Source: Hymenoscyphus infarciens (lineage: Eukaryota > Ascomycota > Leotiomycetes > Helotiales > Helotiaceae). Taken from it: 58,730 nt of DNA. The notes beneath the pieces are model-generated. The model made no database searches. It was not told where the DNA came from and saw only the letters and a program-made list of their open reading frames with translations. This document shows positions 14,401 through 26,690 of the stretch, piece after piece. Numbering within the stretch: the stretch's first letter is position 1; each line of letters opens with the position of its first letter. The position numbers and the translations under genes are program-made. The stretch covers positions 1 through 58,730 of the forward strand of contig LLCB01000344.1 in assembly GCA_001414345.1 (NCBI GenBank). Reading direction: 5' to 3'.

Positions 14401-14559
14401 TAATACTTTTAACTAATATATTAAAATAACTTAAATAGAAGTACTTATTAAAAGGGTATATTAGTATATAATAAGTACTTATACTAGTACTTAATTATAC
14501 TAGTATAGTATAATATCTCTAGATCGACGATATATAGCTTAGATAAATAGTATCTAATA

Positions 14560-14755
14560 TAGATTACTAGTATCTAATAGACTAAATAAGTACTATTTGA
14601 TAAACTAAATACTATTTAATAGACTAAATACTATCTAATAGACTGAATACTATCTAAGTATATAGATTAATACTATCTAATAGACTAAATACTATCTAAT
14701 AGACTAAATACTATCTAAGTATATAGAATAATACTATCTAATAGATTAGTTATAT
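14560..14755. repeat. 19-bp minisatellite
   Basis: About ten imperfect copies of a 19-bp unit close to AATACTATCTAATAGACTA lie just downstream of the Copia remnant. Some units are replaced by a variant containing AAGTATATAGA. AT-rich and non-coding. Confidence 0.75.
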
Positions 14756-14935
14756 TTATAGTTTTAGACTTAGAACTATACTAGTATTAGACTAGAAGGC
14801 TAGCTATAGCTTATATATATATATAGAGTAGATAGCTTCTTAGTTTTTTATTTAAGTTAATTAATTCTTTTTTATCTTTTACTTCTTATATAATCTATTA
14901 TTATTTTATAAACTGTGACTAATCTAAGAATAATA
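14756..14935 (+). repeat. Copia-associated LTR-like segment
   Basis: This segment (begins TTTTAGACTTAGAACTATAC, ends near ATTTTATAAACTGTGACT) is also present at 26,765-26,940 with the same order and spacing. There it follows directly after an AGAGTATATAAGTA TATA-like element. A promoter-like TATA followed by a conserved block of about 170 bp resembles an R-U5 part of an LTR. Its place just 3' of the Copia pol remnant fits a 3' LTR fragment. Inference from position and duplication only. Confidence 0.45.
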
Positions 14936-14944
14936 ACTTTAACT

Positions 14945-14985
<41 letters not shown>

Positions 14986-15039
14986 TCTCTATTACTATTA
15001 TATTATATTTATTACTTAGTATTTATTAGTATATAATAA

Positions 15040-17998
15040 GTACTTATACTTATAATTACTTTACTATTAACCTATAAGGGTTTTAAGTTAGAGTTAAATC
15101 GGGTTTAGAAGTGATTTAAACTAATTTTAGAAGTATATTTAAGCTAGTTTATAAAATAGATTAAAGTAGTTTAAAATAATTTAAGAACTAGGTTTAATAT
15201 ACTTTAAAACTAACTTAAGATAATTTATAGTAGTAAAACCTAACTTGTTTTAGTAAGTTAAACTTGTTTTAGCGAGTTAAACTAGGTTATAAACTAGGTT
15301 AGGTAAGTTAAGTTAGTATTAGATACTAGTTTAACTTAATTCTAGACCTATCTTAAACTAGTAGTAACTTAGTATTAGAGTAGTCTTAAATTAGTACTAA
15401 AAAAATTACTAGTAAATATAAAAAAAGACTAGAATTATATAATTAGGTGTATATTATATAGCTATACTACTCTTATATAATATGCCTTGGTTTATCGAAT
15501 ACCTAAGTCTTACTTCTACTAATTTTACTAATTCTACTAATTCTACTAATTCTACTAATTATTCTACTAAATATTCTACTAACTTAAATAATATTATCTT
15601 TATATATATACCTTAATATAATTAGTTTAATTAGTTAGTTAGTCGGTTAGTTAGAAACTATAAGGCATGTATATTAGTTTAGGAAGTAAGAGTAGAAATA
15701 GTAAGAGTTAGAGCTATAGCTAGTAAGCCTCTTTAAGTAAGATAACTCTCTACTTTAATTTCTAATACTCTCTTTTTAAAAACCTATTATAATTTAACCT
15801 TTTAATTAAAACTCTTTAAATTAAAGATAGTAGACTAAATACTCTCTCCCTTTTATATATATAAGCTTAGCTAGAATTAGTTTATACTAAAATACGTTAG
15901 AGTATACTAAGCCTAAGTAGATAGAAAATCCTAGAGTACTATTTTTAAAGAATTAGAAGTACCTAAATCTATTATATAAAGGATTTATAAAGCTGATTTA
16001 AGTTAAATAACCTATAAAGAGAAGTAATATTAAAAGAGATTACTATCTAAACGATATATTTACTAAATTCTTTAGTTTATATCTTAAAATTATATTACTT
16101 ATTAGATATCTTTTTTATAAGTTAAAAACGCTTTTAACTTATCTACTTCTCCTTATACTATCTACTAAGAACTTTACTATACTAGCTACTAATAATATAT
16201 TATATATTCTTAACTCTTTATTAGCTAAATATAAGTAAAGAAATGTCTTACTTTTATATTATTATACTACTAGTAAAGGATATTAGATTAAATAGCTACT
16301 TATAGGTAAAAGAGAGACTAGAAGAAGGTTATATAGTTAGATAAGTATATATTTAAGCTTAGAAAGAGTAGAAGGGTTTAAGTAATATAGTATATAGACG
16401 AAAAGAGGTGTTTAGACTATATTTAGTTAATATATTACTTAGAAAGAGTATTAGTTATAATTTAGAGTATGATTAGCTAGGATTATAAGTCCTCTTTTAT
16501 CTTTTTAGAGAAGGAATAAGGCTATAAAGGGGTAAATTCTTAGGTATATAGAGATTAAGTTCTTAAACTAGTTATCTTTCTACTATTTAATAAGCTTAGT
16601 ACTAATTATATCTTTATAGAGGACGGTTTAAAGGTATATAAAGGATATATTTATTTAGCTAAGCTTAAATATAATATTTATAGCTTTAATTAGCCTCTTT
16701 CTTTATCTAATTTAAACGTAATAGAGAAGGTTTAGTAGTAGATAAAAGAAGAGTTAAAGAAGTTGCTTTTTATACTAACTTCTAAGAAGGGATTAATTAG
16801 AGAGATTTAAAAGCTCTAGGATTTAGTAGATCTACATAATTATAGGCGATATACTAAGTAATTAATTTATAAGTTAGAGGATATTATTAAAATAAAAGGA
16901 TTAGCTACTATTTATTAATAATATATATAAGTTTTAAAGTAAAAGACTTAAAGTTAGATTTATAATAGATTTTTAAGTAATAAGTGTTAATTTAGTAGAG
17001 TTTACTTAAGAGGCCTACTAGCTATAGCCTTAACTCTTATATACTAATAGTAATAGTAATAATATAGATAATAAATCTAATACTTCTAATTTACTAAGTA
17101 ACTAATTTAAGACTTCTAATTTACTCTACTAAAAGTCTAACTATAGAATATATCTAAATTATTAAAAAACAAGAGGTATATTATTATTATTTAGTAATAT
17201 AGAAATAACTAGAGTAGTAAATATAATAAATATAACCTAGATTATAATACTAATAAGTAGCTTAATACTAAGTAATAAATATAATATAATAGTAATATTA
17301 ATAGCTAGTTATTATTATTATTATTAAAGATATTAAAGTTATTAAAGTAAAGTATTAAAGTTAAAGTCGTTAAAGTTAAAGTCGTTAAAGTTAAAGTCGT
17401 TAAAGTTAAAGTCGTTAAAGTTAAAGTTATTAAAGTTAAAGATAAGAGTAGCCTATACGCTAGGTCTTAGCAGTTATATAGCTAGTTATACATAGTATAC
17501 TATGTTTAGTAAGAGCGACTCTAGTATAAAAGCTACGCTCTACTATATAACCTACTTTAGTTATATAACTTTTATATTTTATATACTTATAGCCCTAATT
17601 CTAAAGATTATTAATATATAATTACTAATTAAAGTTAATATATAAAAAGCTACTTAAATCACTTTTAAAAAAAAAAACACTCTTTCTAGACTTTTTTTTT
17701 TCTTCTAAGTACTTTATTTTTAATATATTTTTTAAACTAAGTTAAGAGCTAGATTATAAGTTAGTTTCTAATTTTAAATCGTTTTCTAAATTAGCTTAAA
17801 TTCCCTTAAATCGTTTTATAAATCAGTTTCTTACCTTAAATCGTTTTATAAATCAGCTTAAATTACTTTAAATCGTTTTATAAAACGTATTAGAGCTACT
17901 TTAAGAAATAACTTATATCTTAAACCGGTATTAAACCAGTATTAAGTCTAAGTTGATACTAGCTCAAAACCCTAGTAGAGGGCATATAAGTATATATA
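15040..17998 (+). repeat. Modular repeat, copy 4 (type A), split by a Tc1/mariner insertion
   Basis: Left end near 15,050-15,085 (ACTTTACTATTAACC, AGGGTTTTAAG), TCTACTAAT array 15,515-15,560, TTAG array near 15,640, then the Tc1/mariner element at 15,704-17,037. The repeat resumes at 17,040 with TAGTAATAG units, a TTAAAGTCG array (17,340-17,430), the conserved TATATAACCTACTTTAG block at 17,545, about 30-bp units at 17,750-17,890, and the right end CCCTAGTAGAGGGCATATAA near 17,990. More CpG survives here than in copies 1-3, so RIP is lighter. Confidence 0.65.
15704..17037 (+). mobile_element. Tc1/mariner-type DNA transposon, RIP-inactivated, with TIRs and TA target duplication
   Basis: The left end begins AGAGTTAGAGCTATAGCTAG and the right end reads, in reverse complement, AGAGTTAAGGCTATAGCTAG; the inverted repeats extend about 35 bp. 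Both ends are flanked by TA (15,702-15,703 and 17,038-17,039), the Tc1/mariner target duplication, and the host repeat continues across the gap. Translating through stops near 16,610-16,760 gives FIEDGLKVYKGYIY, then LKYNIYSF, NLNVIEKV and IKEELKKL. This matches the second half of a fungal Tc1-like transposase (QDGAPxHKG, PDLNPIEKVWxxMK). The second catalytic Asp appears as Asn, consistent with G-to-A change. A possible helix-turn-helix lies near 15,930-16,060. The element is dead. Confidence 0.85.
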
Positions 17999-20469
17999 AA
18001 GAGAAGCTAGAGTATAATATAATAAATTAATATAAATAAGATAATAATAGTCTTACTCTTAACTCTCTAGATAAACTACCTAAGTTAAAGTCTTAAAAGT
18101 TAACTCTTTTCTCTAAAAGTAAGATATATCTAAAAAACCCTTTTCTAAAGTACTCTATTAACTAATATACTATATTCTAGTAACTCTACTAAGGTTATAG
18201 TAAAAGTATCTATTATTTTAAAATCTAAGGTAATAAAGGCTAAACTAGCTTCTTCTAAAGTAAGGAAAATAGTAGTAGTAGCTTTCTAAACCTCTTTATA
18301 CTTACTAGTAATATCTATTAAAGAGTAAACTATAGATTACTATAACTTACTTTCTAAAAACGTTAAAGTTATTAAATTTTCTATTTCTAAGACTAAAGCT
18401 AACTATAAACTTAAGTAGCTTAACTAGTAACTATTCTTAGCTATATTTTACTATAAAGATATTATATTACTAGATATAAAAGTATATTATTTATATAAAG
18501 AGTATTATTCTTTAAAAGAAGCTAGTAAAAAGACTTTATAAGATATAAAGAATTAAAAGCCTTAAATATATAATTAAGTATTTTAAATTATTATCTAAGT
18601 ATTTATAAATAATATAAAGTAGAATAGATTAACTAAATAGAATAATATATTTAATACTATTAAGTAGGAATACTAGAAGTATTAGTTACTTATATTATTC
18701 TATTTTACCTACTAATTAGTAGATTTTAATTAAATTACTTAAAAAGGTTATTATTAGTTAAAATATAAGTTCTTTTACCTAAGAAGGTACTTAGTAAAGG
18801 CTTACCTAGGATAGTTATATATATCTATATACTTATACTAACTTATATAAATATCTTATATAATTAAGGTACTCTATTAAATAACTCTTCTTATAATCGC
18901 TAATAGGCTATAACGTTCTTAGAAAGTATATATAAATATAAGAAGATTACTAAGTATTATATTATTAAGTACTTTCTTTTATAAGATATTAATTTTATAC
19001 TAGCTTCTAAAGTAGTATCTATATAGTTAGATATTAATAAGATAAGTAAGGCTAATATCTTAGATAAGTTCTTTTCTAATAGTAATAAAGAGGAGGATAA
19101 TAAATTAAAAGAAGAGTAATAATCCTAGTAAAGAAGAGAAAAGCCTTTTCTAAGGCCTCTTTAGTCTAAGTATCTAGTATTTAGTATCTTAGTATTTAAT
19201 TTTCTACTTTTCGCTTTTTCTTATTACTTCTACCTTTTACTTTTTCTTATTACTTCTACTTTTAAGTCCTTTCTATACTTTATATATATTAGTTATATTA
19301 GATTAAAAAGCCTTTTCTAAGTATAAGTTAGTATTATTTTTAATAATTATATAAATTTATAAGAGAATAATAAAATAAAGGAATAAGTAAATAAAGAGAG
19401 AATATCTTAGTATTAATTTATTTTATAATACTTAGTAGAATTTACTATTTATTATTATACTTTAGTTATTAAACTCTATTTATAATAAGAGTTTAGAGTT
19501 AATATACTATATTAGTTTTTTTATATAATACTATATTTCTTATTCTATATAAATAGTAAAGATTTGTTTTATACTTTATAATTTTAATACTTTACTCTTA
19601 TTTTTTAATAATATAAGTATATTTTATAATTAGACTTTTAATAAAAAGAAATAATACTCTAAAATACCTAGCTATTTATAATTTATATACTAAAGGTGAA
19701 TTAAGTTATATATATTAGCTTCTAGATATCTTATAAGATATAAGAATAGTAATTCTAGTAAAAAAAATAGTAGTAAAACAAGGATATATCTAACTATACT
19801 AAAATTTAAAGAACTTTATAACTAAGAAATAGTAGTAAACTTTATCTAAAGACTCTTAAATTAAAGTATAATTAGAGGTATAATAATCTTATAAGACTAT
19901 AATTTTATATCTAGTTAAAGAAACCTCTACTCTTAAAAGTAAAGTATATATACTAAACTAGAAGGTTATTAATACTACTATAGACATTTATTAGTAGATT
20001 AGTTATATGTCTTAATAATAGAAATAACAAATTAAGCTCTTATATAACGTCTATATAACTATATATTAACTAATTAAACTACTCTTTTTATAAGACATTT
20101 ATAACTCTACTTAATTATATTTAAGTAATATAAAGTTAAATTTATTATAAGAAAGCTAGCTAATTAGAGGCCGTTTATAAAGGATATATATTAGAGATTA
20201 GTTTTTATAGCCTAGCTTTAAAGTTTTAAGTTTATAATATAATAACCTTACGATTTAATAACTCTATAATTTATGATATAATAACTCTATAACGATTTAT
20301 AAATACGATTTATAAATATACTTCTTTATAAATACGATTTCTTATAATAATTTAACTCTACTTAATTCTAACTCCTCTCTCTATAACTAATAGCTGCTTT
20401 TATACTATAACGAATACTTCTTTAAATTATATATAAATAGATAATACTAAGATAGATATAAACTATAGG
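17999..20469. mobile_element. RIP-degraded repeat DNA, unassigned
   Basis: AT-rich RIP-type sequence with no open frames. From about 18,050 to 19,130 the plus-strand translation through stops is Lys/Ser/Thr-rich, then 19,080-19,160 is Glu/Lys-rich, as in a mutated transposon protein. Around 20,150-20,420 a little more CpG remains. I could not name a family. Confidence 0.4.
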
Positions 20470-20489
20470 AAAGTAAAGAAGATTAGAGA

Positions 20490-20665
20490 CTTTAGAAGAC
20501 TAATATATTATAGGAGATAGAGGATAATAATATTATAAGAGATAGAAGACGATAATATTATAGAAGATAGAGGATAAGAATATTATAAGAGATAGAGGAT
20601 AAGAATATTATAAGAGATAGAGAATAAGGATATTATAAGAGATAGAGGATAAGAATATTATTAAG
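20490..20665. repeat. 25-bp minisatellite
   Basis: About six tandem copies of a 25-bp unit close to GAGATAGAGGATAAGAATAT plus TATAA. Units differ by a few substitutions. Non-coding. Confidence 0.75.
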
Positions 20666-20939
20666 TCTTAATAGCCTCTTAACTTAGAAAGGTATTTGTT
20701 ATTTAATTCTATAATATAGCTAGAACTAAAACTAAACTTAGGCTTACTTTATAATATTACTATATATATATAGTTACGTTATAGCTAATAACTAACTTCT
20801 TATAATATTCTTTTTATATGTTTAATCTTAGCTTACGCTTTTAGATAAGACTATTAGAGGCGGCGGTAGTATAGCTAATTAAATAAATCTACTTATTTAT
20901 AATTCGATATAGATAAAGTCGTCTAATTTATAGCTTTAG

Positions 20940-22185
20940 TTTAAAACCTCTCTTATCTATGAAACCTCTCTTATCTATAAAACCTCTCTTATCTACGAAA
21001 CCTCTTATCTACGAAACCTCTTATCTACGAAACCTCTTATCTACGAAACCTCTTATCTACGAAACCTCTTATCTACGAAACCTCTTAGCTATCTACGAAG
21101 CCTTTTATCTAGTGTTATATTTAAGAAGGTACTTATTTACTTAGTAGGTATATATCTAAGCTTCTCTTAGATATATATTATAAAACTCTATTTAATACTC
21201 TATATACTCTCTCTATTCTACTAGAATATAGAGAAATTATAAGTTCTTATAGTAAGAGTCGATATTACCTTTATAAGTTTAAAGGCTCTCTATCTACTAG
21301 CTCTCTACTAGCTTACTAGCTTACCTCTATCTATAAAGCTATTTATCTATAAAGCTATTTATCTATAAAGCTATTTATCTACGAAGCTATTTATCTACGA
21401 AGCTATCTATTAACTCTCTACTAGCTCTCTACTAGCTCTCTACTAGCTCTCTATCTACTAGCTTACAAAGCTATTTATCTATAAAGCTATCTACTAACCC
21501 TCTATCTACTAGCTCTCTATCTACTAGCTCTCTACTAGCTTACTAGCTCTCTACTAGCTCTCTATCTGCGAAGCTCTCTATCTACGAAGCTCTCTATTTA
21601 CAAAGCTCTCTATCTACGAAGCTCTCTATCTACGAAGCTCTCTATCTATAAAGCTTAAAGTCATTTATTTACAAAGCTATCTACTAGCTCTCTACTAGCT
21701 TACTAGCTCTCTACTAACTCTCTATCTATAAAGCTCTCTATCTACAAAGCTCTCTATCTACGAAGCTTAAAGCTATTTATTTACAAAGCTATTTACTAGC
21801 TATCTAGCTCTCTATCTACTAACTCTCTATCTACGAAGCTATTTACGAAGCTATTTATAAAGCTACCTACTAGCTCTCTAGCTCTCTATCTACTAACCCT
21901 CTATTTACAAAGCTATTTACAAAGCTATTTACGAAGCTATTTACGAAGCTATTTACGAAGCTATCTGCTAGCTCTCTGTCTATAAAGACTCTCTATCTAT
22001 AAAGCTCTCTATCTATAAAGCTTAAAGCTATTTATCTACAAAGCTATTTATCTGCTAGCTCTCTACCAGCTTACTAGCTCTCTACTAGCTCTCTATCTAT
22101 AAAGCTCTTTATCTATAAAGCTATTTATCTATAAAGCTCTCTATCTATAAAGCTATCTATAAAGCTATTATCTACTAGCTCTATA
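20940..22185. repeat. Large compound minisatellite (about 1.25 kb)
   Basis: Starts with 15-18-bp units close to CGAAACCTCTTATCTA (20,945-21,090), then after a short break passes into 17-bp and shorter units of the type CTCTCTATCTACGAAG, ATTTATCTATAAAGCT and CTCTCTACTAG until about 22,180. The units share the CTATCTAcgAAGCt theme, so the blocks look related. CpG survives in many units (CTACGAAGC) although DNA either side is RIP-saturated. A stretch at 20,959-21,144 is open only because the repeat lacks stops. Confidence 0.85.
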
Positions 22186-22344
22186 TATTATTACTAACTA
22201 GCTTTATTAACTTACTCTTTATCTCTCTTATATACTCCTACTTATTATTACTATATTAGGTAGATTTAGGTAGTTTTATAAATAGAGAATAAATAATTTT
22301 CTTATAGCTTATCTTTATATTAATTCTTATTTTAATTAAGTATC

Positions 22345-22500
22345 TATCTAATTATCTTATAATATATCTTAAATAGATTAAAGACATAGTTTAAGTTTTT
22401 AGAAAAGTTATAATATACCTTAAGTAAGTTAAAGACATAGTTTAAGTTTTTAGAAAAGTTATAATATATCTTAAGTAAAGTAGAGACATAGTTTAAATTA
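22345..22500. repeat. 51-bp tandem repeat, three copies
   Basis: The marker AGACATAGTTTAA starts at 22,382, 22,433 and 22,484, giving an exact 51-bp period. Each unit contains TTTTTAGAAAAGTTATAATA. Non-coding. Confidence 0.75.
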
Positions 22501-22519
22501 CGAACTCGATTTCTAATAT

Positions 22520-22772
22520 AGGTTTATAATATAAAATGCTTTATATATAGTTTTTAAAGTAAGTCTAATATGTTTTATAAAACATTTCAAACTAATTTAT
22601 AACCTAGCTTAATACTACTTTCTATCTTAAACTCAACTTAACTTATATTATAAACTAATTCGAGGTAGTTTATAATATAACTTAAATTATTAAATCGTCT
22701 CTAACTCTATGTCGAATCAGACTTAACTCTATCTTAAAACCCTTCTAGAGAGTATATAAGTACTTAAACTAT
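22520..22772 (+). repeat. Truncated right end related to the modular repeat
   Basis: Ends with CTTAAAACCCTTCTAGAGAG and TATATAAGTA, the same terminus as type A copies. The upstream 200 bp (TTTATAAAACATTTCAAAC and similar) is only loosely related to them. It is probably the remains of another family member. Confidence 0.45.
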
Positions 22773-23014
22773 TACTTTTTAAGATAACGATGTTTTACTT
22801 CTTAATAAGCGAATTTAATAGTAAATTAATAATCCTTTAAAAGAACTTAAATTTGTTAAATTAGATAAATCTTCTCTAAAGTTATATACTTTTACTAATA
22901 GATTATTTACTAATAATAAGGACTTATTATTATAAATCAGCTACGTTATTATACTTATAGATAAGAACGATAATACTAATATTTTATATTAGTCTTCTAT
23001 TAAGTATAAGAGAG

Positions 23015-23430
23015 TTACTATACTACTAAACTACTATTTACTTAACTCTAATTTAACTCTGATTCGACTCTGATTTAACTCTAATTCAACTCTGATTTGA
23101 ATTAAGGTTGAACTAGGGTTAGATTATATTTTAGAGCAGTTTAGAACTAGTTTAGAACTAGCTTAGAACTAGTTTTAAGCTAGTTTTAAGCTAGTTTTAA
23201 GCTAGTATTGAAAAAGAATTAAAATAGCTTAAAAAAGAACTTAAATTTATAATTATATAAAAAGGTATATATTATATAGCTATACTACTCTTATATAATA
23301 TACTTAAATACCTAGGTCCTGCTTTTATCAATTCTACAAATTCTACTAATTCTACTAATTATTCTATAGATTATTCTACTAACTTAAATAATATTATCTA
23401 TATATATATACTATATTATAATTAGTTAGA

Positions 23431-23463
<33 letters not shown>

Positions 23464-24480
23464 AACTATAAGACACGTATATTAGTTTAGAAAGTAAGAG
23501 TAGAAATAATACGTACTATAAAAGCAATAGTAATAGCGATAGTAATAGTAATAATATAGATAATAAATTCGATACTTCTGATTTATTCTATTAAAAGTCT
23601 AACTATAAAATATACCTATATCGTCTAATATTATTCTACTACTATTCGATAACGTAGAATTAACTAAGGTAGTAAACGCGACGAATACGACGTAGATTAT
23701 AATACTAATAAGCGGCCTAATATCAAGTAACGAATACGATGTAATAGCGATAGAGAGTTATTATTGTTGTCGTTGTAGTTGTTAATATTAAAGTTGAAGT
23801 TGAAGTTAAAGGTAGAGATGGCTTATAAGCTAGGTCTTAGCTGTTACGTAGCTAGTTATACGTAGTATACTATATTCAGTAAGAGCGACCCTAGTACTAA
23901 AGCCACGCTCTACTATATAACCTACTTTAGTTATATAACCTTTATTTTTTATATACTTATAGCTCTAATTCTAAGGATTATTAATATATACTTACTAATT
24001 AAAGTTAATATATAAAAAGTTACTTAAATTGCTTTTAAAAAAAAAAACACTCTTTTTAGACTTTTTATTTTTTCTTCTAAGTACTTCTTAAGTATTAATA
24101 TACTACTAAGATATAGCTAGTATATACTAAAGCTAATATTAGTTATAATAGAATAGCTTAAGCTACTTAGAACTACTTAGAATAGGTTTAGAATAGGTTT
24201 AGAACCTCTCTAAATAGGTTTAGAACCTCTCTAAACTATAGTCTAGCAATAGCTCTAAACGTTTCTATAATTTAGAATAGGTTTAGAACCTCTCTAAATA
24301 AGTTCTAAATAACTTCTAAAGAGGTTTTAAATAAGTTTTAAATAGGTTCGGAACCTCTCTGAACTATAGTCTAGTAATAGCTCTAAACGTTTCTACGATT
24401 TAGAATAGGTTCGGAACCTCTCTAAATAAGTTCTAAATAGGTTTTAAATAGGTTTAAGTAAAAGCGAGTAGATATATACG
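23015..24480 (+). repeat. Modular repeat, copy 5 (type B)
   Basis: Same layout as copy 1: TTAACTCTGATTCGACTC-type units (23,040-23,100), TAGAACTAGTT units, short TCTACTAAT array (23,335-23,360), TTAG array (23,425-23,462), AAAGCAATAG units, a promoter-like TATATAACCTACTTTAG block at 23,910, TTTAGAATAGG/CTCTCTAAA units (24,180-24,450), end near 24,480. Many more CpG and TpG remain than in copy 1, so RIP is incomplete here. Confidence 0.65.
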
Positions 24481-24489
24481 TACTTATAG

Positions 24490-24810
24490 CGTTTTAGTAT
24501 TAGAATTATATATAATAAGCTCTAGATTTAATACTATAGCCTTAATTAAATTAACTCTTAAAAGTATTCTAGGATTTAAGGTTCTACTTATAGTATATAC
24601 TAATTTAAAGTCTATTTATAAATATATAGTTAAATTAGATACGACTAAAGAGAAGCGACTAATAATTAATATTATATATCTATAAGAGATGTATAAGTTA
24701 AGAGAAATTAATAAGATTAAGTAGATCGATAGTAAGAGTAACTCTACTAATACTATAACTAAAAAGAGTTACTATAATATCTTATAAAAGCTAATTGATA
24801 TAAATAAGCT
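24490..24810 (+). mobile_element. RNase H C-terminus of a second Copia-type element
   Basis: The plus-strand translation through a few stops reads KVLLIVYTNLKSIYKYIVKL, TTKEKRLIINIIYL, YKLREINKIK and KLIDINKLDTY. This follows the end of fungal Copia-type pol proteins (TDSKSLYDCLVKLxTTxEKRL...YERREIxEIxW...LIDTNRLD). Only the last roughly 100 residues are present, with the catalytic Asp of TDSKS changed to Asn (TNLKS). It runs straight into the reverse-oriented repeat copy 6 at 24,815, which is where a 3' LTR would sit. Confidence 0.7.
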
Positions 24811-24814
24811 AGAT

Positions 24815-25560
24815 ACTTATATGCCCTCTACTAGGGTTTTAAGCTAGTATTAACTTAGACTTAATACCGGTTTAATACCAGTTTAAGATATTAGTTATTT
24901 CTTAAAGTAGCTCTAATACGCTTTATAAAACGATTTAAGGTAATTTAAGCCGATTTATAAAACAATTTAAAGTAAGAAACCGATTTATAAAACGATTTAA
25001 GGTAATTTAAGCTGATTTATAAAACGATTTAAAGTAAGAAACCGATTTATAAAACGATTTAAAGTAATTTAAGCTAATTTATAAAACGATTTAAAGTAAG
25101 AAACTGATTTATAAAACGATTTAAGGTAATTTAACCTAATTTATAAAACGATTTAAAATTATAAACTAACTTATGATCTAGCTCTTAACTTAGTTTAAAA
25201 AATATATCTAAAATAAAGTACTTAGAAGAAAAAATAAAAAGTCTAGAGAGAGTGTTTTTTTTTTTAAACGCGATTTAAGCAGCTTTTTACATATAAACCT
25301 TATATAATTTTTATATCCTAGTAGTCCTTAAATTTAGGGCTACTAGAGTATAGGTTTTAGTATATCACGTGACTAAAGTGGGTCATATAGTGGGGCGTGG
25401 CTTTTGTACTAGGGTCGCTCTTGCCGAACACGGTGCGCTACGTACAACTAGCTACGTAACCGCCAAGACCTAGCGCACTTCGAATTCGACGACTTCGACA
25501 CTTCGACACTTCGACACTTCGACTTCGACACTTTGACTTCGACACTTTGACTTCGACACC

Positions 25561-25591
<31 letters not shown>

Positions 25592-26690
25592 TAACTCTCT
25601 CTCGCTATTGCATCGTATTCGTTACTCGGCATCGAGCCGCTTATCGGTATTGTAATCCACGTCGTATTCGTCGCGTTCGCTACCCCGGTCAATTCCACGT
25701 CCTCGAATAATAATAACATACCCCTTCTTTTTCGACGATTTAGGTATATTTTACGGTTGGACTTTCGGCAGAGCGAATCAGAAGCAAATTTGTCATCTAC
25801 GTCATCGCTGTCGCTATCGCTGTCGCTGTCGCTCTTATAGTACGTACTATTTCTACGCTTACGTCCTAAACTAACGTACGTGCCTTATAGTTTCCGACCG
25901 ACCGACCAACCGACAGATAGACTGAACGATCTAACCAATTACATCGCGGCATACATATAGGGATGACGTCATTTGGGTCGGTGGAGCATTCGGTGGAATC
26001 GGTGGAATCGGTGGAATTGGTGGAAGCTGGACTCGGGCATTCGACGAACCAGGGCATGTTACGTAAGAGTAGTATAGGAACGTAATATACACCTTATCAC
26101 GTGATTTCAAATTCAAGTCCTTTTTCTAGCTCTTTTTCTAGCTCTTTTGTTCTTAAGTCTTTTTCGATACTAGCTTAAAACTAGCTCCGATTCAGCTCTA
26201 AACCAGTCCTGAACCAGTTCTGAACCAGTTCGGAACTATTCATATAAAGACTCTAGATCAGATACGTTTAAGGTGTTATAGATTAAGAAACTGATTTAGC
26301 TCTCTTTTAGACCTAGATCTAAATCGGTTCTAAACCAGCTCTAAACTAGTAGAACCTCTCTGAACCAGTTATGAACCAGTTCCGAATCGGTTCCGAATCG
26401 GTTCCGAATCGGTGCCGAACTAATAGAACTACTCTGATACTAATCCGACCCTAGGTCAATCTTAATTCAAATCGGAGTCGAATCAGAGTCGAATTAGAGT
26501 CGAATTAGAGTCGAATTAGTATTGAGCAAATAGCGGTTTAGCAGTATAGTAGCTTTAAAATAGTTCTTAAACTGCTTTAATCTATTTTATAAACTAGCTT
26601 AAACACGCTTCTAGAATCGGTCTAAATCACCGATTCAACTCTAGCTTAAAACACTCGCTAGTTAGTAGTAAAGTACTTCTAGAAATAACT
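24815..26690 (-). repeat. Modular repeat, copy 6 (reverse; mixed type A and B ends), least mutated core
   Basis: The left edge, TATGCCCTCTACTAGGGTTT, is the type A right end reversed, followed by about 30-bp TTTATAAAACGATTTAAGG units (24,930-25,170). From about 25,360 to 26,110 base composition is near normal with abundant CpG, CpA and TpG: this core has largely escaped RIP. Then 26,120-26,560 carries type B sequence (CTAGCTCTTTTTCTAGCTC, GAATCGGTTCCGAATCGG, AATTAGAGTCG units), and 26,565-26,690 returns to the type A left end. So this copy is a mosaic of both types. Confidence 0.65.
25438..26057 (-). pseudogene. Unmutated low-complexity coding-like core of the modular repeat
   Basis: On the minus strand this core translates as two blocks in different frames. 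The first begins MPWFVECPSPASTN and carries repeated Ser-Thr-Asp (26,030-25,975). The second carries an Asp/Ser run (SDSDSDSDSDD, 25,835-25,800), a basic patch, then LLLFEDVELTGVANATNTTW, SMPSNEYDAIARES and an Arg run from the CGA microsatellite (25,590-25,560). The same reading blocks are traceable, RIP-mutated, in all other copies. No domain is recognisable, and an internal stop and frame change separate the blocks, so it may be non-coding LTR sequence rather than a gene relic. Confidence 0.3.

Noticed and set aside
20959..21144. Open stretch encoding a repeated Tyr-Leu-Arg-Asn peptide
   Set aside because: It comes entirely from the minisatellite unit; no start context, signal or domain.
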